Below are positions 48,150 through 57,962 of a DNA stretch of 64,000 nucleotides, one piece after another. The stretch is from Falciphora oryzae (Eukaryota; Ascomycota; Sordariomycetes; Magnaporthales; Magnaporthaceae): positions 1-64,000 of the forward strand of contig JNVV01000019.1 in assembly GCA_000733355.1 (NCBI GenBank), given 5' to 3'. The translations under genes were made by a program, and so were the position numbers. Each line of letters opens with the position of its first letter. The stretch's first letter is position 1. The notes beneath the pieces are model-generated. The model worked only from the letters and a program-made list of their open reading frames with translations. It was not told where the DNA came from and searched no databases.

Positions 48150-50952
48150 ATGAGCGACTACTACCACCAGTTCCTCTCCTCGATGTCGGGTGTCGGGCAG
48201 CTCCCTGTCAGCAGCCCCCACGATCCGCACCCGCCGCAGATGCACCAAAGCCCCCCGGTCGGCATAGGAGGGCCCGCGGGGATGCCAGGACCATACCAGA
48301 GCTTGGGCTACTTCACCGGCTTTCCAGAACCCATCATGTTCAACAGCCAGGCAAAGGCACCAAGGAGCCGACGGAAATCCACACCTGGCCTCGATCATGT
48401 CAAGCATCGTCGGACGAGATCGGGTTGCTACACATGCAGAAGCAGGCGGGTAAAGGTATTTAAACACCACTTTTTCCCTATCGCGTTGGTGTTTTGTCGC
48501 TGCAGTCTAACATGAGTTCAAGTGCGACGAAACGCACCCAATCTGTGAAAGTATGATCTATCTACCATTCCCACTATCATGATATCTCTATAGCCGGGAT
48601 GTTCCAGAAGCGACTAACGCCAGGGGCGGACAGGATGTAGAAAAGGGAAACGCGACTGTGTTTATCCTCCAGACGCGCAAGGGGCGAAGGCGGGAGGAAC
48701 ATCAAGGGACACGGACCCCGACCAACAGCCCACCAGCCCGACTTCATCACACGACGATGAGGACGAAGACGATGGCGACGCGGACTCGAGGCTCGATACA
48801 ATACCAGATGAAGAAGAACCCGGGTTGGGAGCGACAGAAACCCAGCCTTTCCGGACTCCGTCCATTCCGAGAAGGCCAAGAACGGCCTCTACCCTGAACC
48901 TTCAGCGGCTAGCCGCCACGGGTGGCAGGCAGAGCTCAGAGACGCCCTCGCTCGAAGGCACACGGGCCTCCTCCCCATCGACATCGACCGGGACGGCGGG
49001 TAGCGCCGCGCCCACCGCCTATCAGTTCCAGGAGCTTCATGGGTTTCAGCGACCTGAATGGGCACACCTCCCCCACGATGTGCGCTTCTATCTCGCCTAT
49101 TTCACTGAAAACATCACACATTACCACTACGGGATGCTCACCGACTCGGACGACTTCTTTCGGACCACGCTGCCCGCGATTGCTGTCAAGAATGAGGCGC
49201 TGCTCTACGCTCTGGTCGGGTTCGCGGCCTACCACTTCACGCTGAAGAACCCCAGGGGGAGAATCCAGGACTTCCTCCAGTACTACAACAAGAGCGTCAC
49301 ACTACTACTGAACTTCCTCAAGAGAAGAGAGAGACATAACACCGGGACTTTACTAACCATTCTCCAGCTTGCCACCATAGAGGCAAGTAATTTTCCCACC
49401 CTTCGCTGTGCAAAAGCTCTCCTCCTCCTTTCTCATCTATACTCACTGGAGGACTATCTGATACTCACAATCCCGGACCTACAAACGACAGGAATATCTG
49501 GGCGATTGGCTTAACCTGATGGGACACCAAAGGGCAGCATACGAAGTTATTGCGTTACTATACACACCCGAGACCGGAGTGGAAACGGCAATTAGCCGGA
49601 TCACGCTGACGTGGTACATACGCTTCGATATTTTCCTCGGCCTCATGGGAGGGTTTGCCACATCGATGCCGGACCCCTGGTTTCTATCTTTCATCGAGTA
49701 CTTCCACTCGCAATCGATCAAGGAGCCGACAAACCTGACATGCAAAATTGACGAATGCGCGGCTCGCTTACGGTTCGTCGCGAGAGAGATGTCGGTACTG
49801 CTCGGCAAGCACTCAGCGTCGGAGATCTCGGATGAGAACTTCGCCAAGGAGCACGCAAGGCTATCTCAGAGTCTGGAGGCGTGGAAAGGGAACTGGGACC
49901 CGGCTCTTTCGGACCCGGCTTACCTGGTCAGGGATTTGCGGGCCCCATCAGAGGCGGATCCTGTGGTGGACGTCTCAACGGCGGGCGTGCTCTACGAGGG
50001 GCCGCTTTTCCCGGGAACGCTGCTGTCCTGCGAGTGGCACACCGTTATCATTGTGCACGAGTGCCAGGCGATCGCGAAGGCGCATGCTTCACTGGGCGGG
50101 GATGGCGACGACAGGGATATCTCGACTGCTCTAGCCCTCCAGGCGAACGCCATCTGCCAGATCGTGGAGACAATCGAGCTCTGGCCATCGAGTCCCAAGG
50201 GTAGCCTGATCATAACTCAGGCGTGCCTGGCCATTGCCGCGCTAGTCTTGCCGCAAGACGAGAAGCACCAGCAGTGGATTCGTCGCAAGTTTGCGTTGCT
50301 CGAGTCTGTGGGGTAAGCTGTTTCCACCTGTCTCCTCCTGCCCTGCCCGCGTTGCGTCTCTCCCTCTCATTTTTTTTTTCTTTCTTTTCTTTCCTGCCCT
50401 ACGCGCGCGCTTGTGACTCCTGAACATGGGGCCGCTCGGTCCGAAAACCAACAGGCCCAGCTCCTCGTCGCATGCGCCAGAGAGCCCATCTCCTCTCTCT
50501 TTCCCGCAACGAGGGAAAAGGGTGGGGCGTGGGTTGGGGGCGGGAATTGAGGAGCCATTCTGATCGCCCCTTGCGTTTCCTTGGCGATCGGTACGCATTC
50601 CTGGCAAGAAAGCTCAACTAACTTTTGGTTTCTTTTTCCATCACATTTCAGGTACATATTCCCCCTGAGCATGCGGGAGCGCATCGCAGAGCTGTATGAT
50701 GACGAGGCCTGTGTCCGATGGTGGCTCCCCAACGACGAGGGGTTCAGCCCCATGCTGCAAGCGATCCGGGCCTTCGCCGACGAGCGCAACGCGACTACTG
50801 TCGCGGCCCAGCGTGAGAACGTCCCCAATATCCAGCATATCTTCACGAAGCTGCGAATAGAAGGGGGCGGGTCTTCGACAACTGCTGGAAGCCCCGGCCC
50901 GCCGACGGGGGCTGGCGTCGGATTGGGGAAGGGAAAGGGGCCGGAGCGGTGA
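48150..50952 (+). CDS. Zn2Cys6 transcription factor
   Basis: Five exons: 48150-48455, 48523-48550, 48634-49382, 49492-50312 and 50652-50952, encoding 734 aa. The zinc cluster is complete only after splicing: C93, C96, C103, C110, C113 and C120 with CX2CX6CX6CX2CX6C spacing, in RSGCYTCRSRRVK-CDETHPICE-RCRKGKRDC. The 28-nt second exon lies wholly inside it. A Ser/Thr-rich acidic linker follows, then a fungal-specific transcription-factor domain from about residue 200 (HDVRFYLAYFTENITHYHY, NEALLYALVGFAAYHF, LTWYIRFDIFLGLMGGFA). Intron 3 is GC-AG: exon 3 ends ATAGAG before GCAAGT and continues EYLGDWLNLMGH. Only this junction keeps the conserved frame. The target pathway is unknown and no metabolic cluster is adjacent. 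An unusually long upstream region precedes the gene. Confidence 0.92.
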
Positions 50953-53455
50953 ATCGAACACCAGCTTTGAGGCACGCAGGGTTGGTCCCCTTGGCCGGGC
51001 CGCGTCGAGTGGCGTTCCGTCGTCGCGTTACATCACGTTTAGCGAGCGCCTTTGATTGCCTCCCGGCCTCTTCGTGGCCTTGCCGCCAGATCTCTTGGCT
51101 AAATACAAACGAAGGTGAGCGAGATCAAAGGAGGCCGCGTTCAGGTGGCCTTTGGTTTCGGCCTCGAATTTGCGGTCAACGACGACAGCGGCCTGGTCAC
51201 ATTCCCCTCCCACTCACTTTGCGGCACTTTCCCCTCTTACTTTTCCACCGCATCATATGTGACTCCCATTTTTCTGCCAATTCCCCTTAACCTGCCTATT
51301 TTTGTTTATTTTTCATCTTTCTTTGCCAACCTCGTATTCGCGTTTCTGTTTAGGTGTTTTTGTCTTCGTTTTCGCTTCGTTGGTGGCATTTACAATTTAT
51401 TTATTTTATTGATTTGGCTTACACCCCTCTGTGCACATGCCCTCGTAAACGGCTACCTGGCCATGCATTTGGACGGCGTTGTTGTTTCCTTTGGGCTGCT
51501 CAGGAGTCCGCGGACCACATATCATCACACAAGGTCGTCAGGGATCGATGGTTGGCTGCATGGGTGGTGGTGGTGGTGGTGTGGGGGCGAACCCGCCTTC
51601 CGGGCTGCCACGGGCAATCGGCAGTGCATGGCCTGAGCGGATGTGCCGCCAGGGGTCGCACGCTCTGCAGGGAGGGGGCCTGGGCTGCGCTTCAAGACAT
51701 GAGACGAAGAAGGGTTCAGCCGGAATCCACATCAGCATATTCCCTTGGAGCCACGCCGGCTTTCCCGCGTGCACACCCCTCCTCCTCGTCGGACGCGGGC
51801 GAGTGAGAGAGGACACGGGAGGCCCTGCCTGGGCCATACTGCTGCAACCTGTCTACATCATTGAGGTCTATACGGGAGAGAAGAAAGAAGAACAAAGCCC
51901 TCAGTGAGAAAAGGCCACTAGATTCACACCAAAAGCACTCGCCATAACACAGCACGCTGACAAAAAACCCTAGAATATATCAGTCGACTGTTGGGGACGG
52001 GACGGCGTCGGTTGGCGATGCTGCACGTAGGCAGTGTCGTGTCGTCCACCCATTCATGTGTTGCTGGAATAACACGAAGCCGCCATCCTAGATCATCCTT
52101 GGACTGGGACTTTTTTTTTTCTCCTCTCTCTCCTTTTGCTGAATCCTTCCCAAACCAGAAATCCTGCATGAAGACTAAAAGCAGAAGAACCTCCTTCTTC
52201 CTCAAAGTTCGTCCGCTTGATCAAAAGCCCGACGTCGTTGGATCCGAGCGACGCGCTGCTGCAGGCGCTTTGATCCCTCCTCCTCCTCTCTGCTTCCCCA
52301 CATCCCTGACGTGCTGCCGAGACCATCCGAAGCCCACTTTCTGGTGCGTGCGTCCCCCCCACCAACCCGTCTTTCGTCCCATCTCATCCCACAAAAATCC
52401 CCGTGGGCTCCGCGCTCGGGCCGGGCATGGATTGTCGTCTCTCTGGCTGCCTCTGTCGCTGTCTGGCGCCATTGTTGATGACGGGATCTGTGGGGCGCCG
52501 CCCCTACATACATACTGCGCACGGGTTTAACCAACCGACAGCCTATGGTACGGAGTACGTAATATCCGTGTGCTCGTCTACCAGGTAAACCTTCGCCATA
52601 CCCATTCACAGCACTACCTACCCGTTTCTTGCGTCGTCTGTCCCCTGCGGAGATTCTCGCCCGCGGAAGGCGGGGAAATAGCGCCCGCGACCCGCGGAAC
52701 GAGGCAGGGCGCCCGGGCCTTGATGGCCCGATCACTCTGTGCAGGGCTGGCGACAGGACGATGTTTTGGTGTAACTGGGTACCTAGGTATCAGCGATAGC
52801 TCATCCATTCAGGTAGGTGCCAATACACGTGCACATGCATGAGGCCATGTGGTTCTACAAGAGCACGGGATTATAATGATAACATGGAATGAAGATAAAG
52901 ATAATAAAAGGAGCAACAACGCACCCATTGACATGGTCCGGGTTGTAGGCACCAGGTTATTTTGGTGGTGACGCCCCAGCTGTATATAGGTGCTTACCCG
53001 TCTCAGCCGATAGGGAAGGGTGCATGTCTCTCTTCGTGCGACGAAAACGATGAGAGAAACCCACGGGCTTGGGCCATCCTCAAACTGGATAATTTTTTCT
53101 TCGTCTATCTGTACATGAGTATTCTTCCCACTCTCGACAGTTGCCCCCTCATTCTCCTCGTAGTAACGGCACTTTGAGCCAAAATTCCAGCTTGCCGGCT
53201 GGGAGGTCAGCGACGCTATCCGAGAAGAAGAAAGCAGTTCTAAGCCGTAATCGCTTCCTCGCGGCAACGCGCCTTCGGCAGAGTACAGAGTACACACTAT
53301 ATTACGATGCTATTTTCTCGAACATCTATCTGAGCTGGCTGGCCGGTCCCGGCCCTGCTCTGGAAAAGAATACAAACACAAGCAGATACCAGAACGAACA
53401 GGGGCTGTCTACCTTTACAACTTTCCCATACACTTGAGCAAGTTGTAAACAGCCA
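50953..53455. other. convergent intergenic region
   Basis: 2.5 kb between the converging regulator and MOB3 genes. Contains a T-rich stretch (51290-51420), a GGT repeat near 51563-51580, TACCTAGGTA at 52780-52789 and no frame I can support. Confidence 0.5.
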
Positions 53456-55214
53456 TTACTTCGCCTCTGGTGCTTCGGTCGGTTCCTTGGCATCTTCTGT
53501 TGCTTCTGATTTCTTCGCACCGGTCGGGTCTTCGGCTCCTTGCGCTTCAGTTCCCTCTGAATTATCGGCAGAGGCGACGGCCTCAGTGGCCTCCTGATCA
53601 CTCGTCTCTGAGGCCGCCTCCGCCTGCTGGGCAAAGTCAGTGACGCTGGTGGCGGCTAGATCCGGAGCGGAAGACTCCTTTGACCCGTCGGGAAGATCGC
53701 TCGAGTCTTGCTGTTTTTCCTTGTCTTCCTCGGGCGCTGGTGTCTCCTCCACGGAAGCCTGTTCAGTGGCCTCGGCTGTCACGGAGGACTCCTCCAAGTC
53801 TACCGAGACCACTGTCGAGTCATCAGCAGGGTCCGAAACATCGACCTCTGCGGTGGCCGAAGTCTGGTCTTCCGCTTTCTCTGACGTTGCAGCTCCGACA
53901 GGATCGGCGGCCTGAGCAGCGCCTCCGTCGGCTAGTGGGACTGGGGCAACGTGCTCGACGATGACTGGAACTTCGGCAGCATCCGGGTCGTCCTCAGGAA
54001 TGGTGGCCTCAATGATACGCATCTGCCTGAAGCGGCTCGCCATGGAGCCAGTGCCACCGTCGTCCTCGTCGGTCTCCATGACCGTTGTAACCGCGCTCCC
54101 CGTTGATGGGCTGTTGCGGATGTGCCTCCTAGTGCTCACCCTGCTGCTGGCGGCGTTCAGATGATCGTCATCCCCGTCAGACTGGGCGCCCTGGCTACGC
54201 GGGCGGGCGATGGAGGTAGGTTGAATCATTCCCAGGTGTGACGGAGGCTGCTGCTGCTGCGGTTGTTGCGGCTGCTGCGTGTTGGGGTCCCCTCCGGACG
54301 GGGTGAAGGCGCGGGGAGCTTCCAGGCCCTCGGCCTCTGGCGGAAGTTTGTAGTTCTCGCCCGGCAGGAGGTCGTACATGTCACAAACGGTCTTGAAGAG
54401 GACATAAAGGCCGGTCTGGCCCTCGACAGTCCAGAAGACGCCGCGGTGCTGGAACCAGGCGTGGGCGAAGATCCGATGGAGGCGGCGGAAGACGTTGACG
54501 AGGTTCTTAACAGCAGCGCCCTTGTCATGGGCGTCGGAGAGGGCGACGAAGCGCGAGGGGAAGATCTGGGGGTTCGTGACGACGTTGGCGGCCCAGTCGA
54601 GAGTGTGGCAGCAGTAGTCAATGGCGCAGCACGACTTGGGCTGGTCGTGGACGGCGCACAGGAACTGCCACTCGGATGCGCGCATCTCAGGGCAGGTGGC
54701 GGCGCTGCACGGCGGCGTGTCGAACAGGAAGCCGACAATCAGGCCGTTGCACTGCTCGATCAGGAAGCGGCAGAGCTCGTACAGCCACAGCGAGCGGTCG
54801 ATACCGGGTGGCTGCGTGGCCAGGATCGCAGCCGTCTCGCGGTTCACGGGGTTCGTGTTGGTCGCCGTGTGGTGGTAATGAAGCGCCGCCAGGTGCTCCT
54901 GGAGCTGGAAGGCAGAGTCAAGCTGGGACAGGAGACGGTTAGCCACTGTTTTGTGTGCTTATAGTATGCACCTTCCAGGAAACCAAGCAACAAACCTCAC
55001 TCAACGGCACCAGCGGCGGACCAGCCGCCATGTCGGCAGACCTGGTGCCGGGATGGATGCGGCGCTTCGAGTTTGCATCGAGGGCCGTCTGCTCCATCTG
55101 CTGGGCCTGGCGGTTGGCGGTGCTTCCCGCCGACGGCGGCTTGGGGCCGAGCTGGATTTCGGCTGGAGGAGGGGGACTCGGGAGCCGCGGCGAGCTTGGC
55201 GGGAGGGAGGCCAT
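53456..55214 (-). CDS. mob3: MOB3/phocein-family protein with long acidic tail
   Basis: Two exons on the minus strand, 55214-54996 and 54922-53456, encoding 561 aa. The junction reads PLVPLSE-LDSAFQLQEHL with donor GTTTGT. The Mob/phocein domain covers about residues 75-290: LYELCRFLIEQCNGLIVGFL, CSAATCPEMRASEWQFLCAVHD, CCAIDYCCHTLDWA, RRLHRIFAHAWFQHRGVFW. Cys and His residues for the zinc site are present. MOB3 is a core part of the STRIPAK complex, which in filamentous ascomycetes controls hyphal fusion and fruiting-body development. After the domain comes a Gln-rich stretch, a basic patch (RVSTRRHIRNS), and then about 240 residues dominated by Glu, Asp, Ser, Thr and Ala, much longer than animal phocein (about 225 aa in total). 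The tail is probably disordered. Confidence 0.93.
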
Positions 55215-55839
55215 CGCCAGCAAGCGAGCTAGGGCTGGCGCAAAAAGCGACAGGTAGCCTGAGGCGTTGGGGCGTGGCGCGCACAGGCAGTCGTCGATGT
55301 CGGTCGGCGGCCGCGACAGGAGCTGCACAACAGAGCACCGTCTCTCGTTCGGAGCTGGGTGCGACGCAACGCGATGCGATGCGACAGAATGTATTGACTT
55401 TTGTTTGGTTTTTTTTGTTTTCCACCTCGAAGCGGCTGGGGAACCCAAACCCAGGCAGCTCTTCCGGACCCAGGCGGCCCCTGCAATCCAGATCAACAGA
55501 TTCGCAATTGGCGCCCAGGTGGATGCTTCGAGGCAATCCTCTTATGTAAGCCGCTGCCCATTGGTGGGTGCCTCTGTCGCAGCACTCGGTTGGGACAGTT
55601 GGGCACGGGCCGCCCGGTCCCCTGAACGCGCCCCAAGTCGGCAGGCAGTGACGTCTTTATAGTGGGGTGAGGGGGCTCAAAGTCGCAGACTCGGTTGATC
55701 GGGGCTACCCGAAGAGATCAATGATTGATCAAAATACCAACATATCATAAACCGCCGCATACTACTAGGTGCATCCCGTGCATCCCCCAACCCGTGGGCC
55801 AAATCGTGTCTGTAACTAATCCTAGTATCGTGCGACACG
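55215..55839. promoter_or_regulatory. bidirectional promoter, MOB3 / ZNG1
   Basis: 625 bases between divergent starts. I see no coding frame worth support and no site I can name with confidence. Confidence 0.45.
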
Positions 55840-57378
55840 ATGGATTTCGACGACGACGAGCTTCCACCGGACCTGGTCGACACTGGTGATAGCCTCGCAG
55901 AGTCCGAGAAGCCGATCAGGGTTCCCATAACGATAGTTACCGGTATGTAAAAGGCCACCTAGAGCGGTAACAGCCCGAGTATTCTGTCCTCGGCAACGGC
56001 TTTCTGTAACAGGAGTGAGGGAAACTGACTGGTCACGTGCAGGCTACCTGGGCGCCGGCAAGACAACGCTGCTCAACTATATTCTTACGGCAGAGCACGG
56101 GAAGAAGATCGCTGTTATCATGAACGGCAAGTCGCCAGCCCCTGTGCTCCCCACGGTGTGACCACCGGTCTTGCTGACAATCCTTCGACCGTTACAGAGT
56201 TTGGAGATTGTAAGACCCACGCGATAACCACATCGTCTATTGTGGCCGTTACCCTAGTTGACTAACAAATCGGCCATGGGTGTGCAGCCCTCGACATTGA
56301 GAAGTCGCTCACCATCAACAAAGACGGGGAGTCGGTTGAAGAGTGGATGGAGGTCGGCAACGGTTGCATATGCTGCTCGGTGAAGTGAGCCTGGCTTCTC
56401 ATTCTCGGCATCTCGTCCTGTGCCAACGTACGACTGACACGACACGACTCATCAGGGATACAGGCGTTGCGGCCATTGAATCGCTGATGGAGAAGAAGGG
56501 CAAGTTCGACTACATCCTTCTGGAGACGACGGGCCTGGCAGATCCTGGAAACCTGGCGCCGCTTTTCTGGGTCGACGAGGGTCTCAGTAGCACCATCTAC
56601 TTGGATGGTATTGTCACCCTGGTTGATGCCAAGAACGTATTGCGCAGTCTCGACGACCCGTCGGGCAGGGTTGAGGGCCACGAGGAGAGTGATGCCCACG
56701 GGCCAGTCATGACCACCGCACACGTCCAGATCTCACATGCCGACGTCATCGTCATCAACAAAGCAGATTTGGTTTCGGACGCCGAGCTACACACGGTCAG
56801 GGAGAGAATACAATCCATCAACGGGCTTGCCAAGATACACACGACTAAGCAGAGCGTGGTACCCCGGCTGGAGGGCTTTTTGCTGGACTTGCATGCCTAC
56901 GACAGAGTCGAGGGCCTGGATTCCACAGCCTCCAAGGGGCACTCTCACCTAGACTCGGTGAGTGCGGTTTAGTACCGCTTCCCCATGAAAGGTGGGTGAA
57001 CCTGCTGCTGACCGGCTGCCTGGTTTTCAGTCAATATCAACAATATCGATACCTCTGGGCGTGCTCCAGCCCAGCCAGGTCGCAAGTGTCGACAAGTGGC
57101 TGCGATCAGTCCTGTGGGAAAATGAGCTGCCCGGCGCCGGTAAGGCCCAGGACAAGGCTTGGTTCGAGGTTCATCGCGTCAAGGGGCGGCTGGTTTTTTC
57201 CGACGGTGGTATCAAGATGGTCCAAGGAGTGCGTGAACTGTTCGAAATATTCGATTCGCCGGAAGAGAAGGGGGAAGAGGCGGCTGGAGGCATAGCGAAC
57301 GAGGGAAAGATGGTTCTGATCGGGAGGCACCTGCAAGGCTTTGATTTTGCAGCAAGTCTACTAGGGAACCTGAGCTGA
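55840..57378 (+). CDS. zng1: G3E GTPase, ZNG1/CobW zinc metallochaperone
   Basis: Six exons: 55840-55942, 56043-56126, 56198-56209, 56288-56384, 56456-56957 and 57031-57378, encoding 381 aa. Joined text: [56 protein letters not shown]. Exon 3 is only 12 nt. Intron 2 is GC-AG (GCAAGT donor). ZNG1 proteins hydrolyse GTP to pass zinc to client enzymes such as methionine aminopeptidase 1. Walker A is GYLGAGKTT, the metal motif is CICC, the Walker B/switch region [12 protein letters not shown], and the base-recognition motif NKAD. The CobW C-terminal domain begins at about residue 266 ([11 protein letters not shown]) and ends [12 protein letters not shown]. The N-terminus ([11 protein letters not shown]) is at the place of the vertebrate CPELVP-type motif but lacks Cys. 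Confidence 0.94.
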
Positions 57379-57962
57379 AAGCGTGCACGTGCCTGCCTGT
57401 CATCGTATGGCGGAAGCCGTTGCCGCCAATTAGACAAACGCGCTGGTATGCAAACAAAACGAAGAAAAAAAAGTACAAACGAATTCGGCTCTCGCCGCGG
57501 CCGAGACGAGGCCCGAGGCGGACCCATCCGTGCATGCGTGACATGATGGGACTCGATGGAGGCGGAACGGAAGGGCTGGGGCGCCTGAGCAAACGCACAT
57601 GGAGCCTGCAGCGAGGCGGATCCCTGGAAAGGCTGAAGAGCTGGAGTGGGCCGCGGAAGGCTGGGGCCTGGCCACCGTGCGTAAGATCCAGTCGTGCTGC
57701 GCAATGCGGGGGCACGGGCCACTATACATGCTGCTTGGCGCGGCCAGGTCACATTGCAACGAGCCTTGCTACTTTGGAGATCCAACGTCGGCGACAAACA
57801 GGCCTAAAAGCCACAGCCCTCTCACGTTCCAACATCCCAAACGCTCGCCGATATCGCATAACCTCCCCGATCCCGCTGGACGGCCTCCCCAGGTCGCATA
57901 TGCTTTCAACACTCCCGAATTGGCCCCAGCACGCCCCCCGCTCGCAACCTCCTCCTCCGACA
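57379..57962. other. intergenic region between ZNG1 and NOT2
   Basis: 584 bases with the ZNG1 3' end and the NOT2 promoter. No gene seen. Confidence 0.5.

Noticed and set aside
47632..48153. 173-codon frame ending with an ATGA overlap at the start codon of the Zn2Cys6 gene
   Set aside because: It begins at TTG and contains no ATG at all, so it cannot be an ordinary upstream frame; its translation resembles no family. The overlap is taken as chance.
52809..53297. 162-codon minus-strand frame downstream of MOB3
   Set aside because: Partly protein-like but lies in the likely MOB3 3' UTR, ends in a Leu/Ile simple stretch, and has no recognisable family or splice partner.
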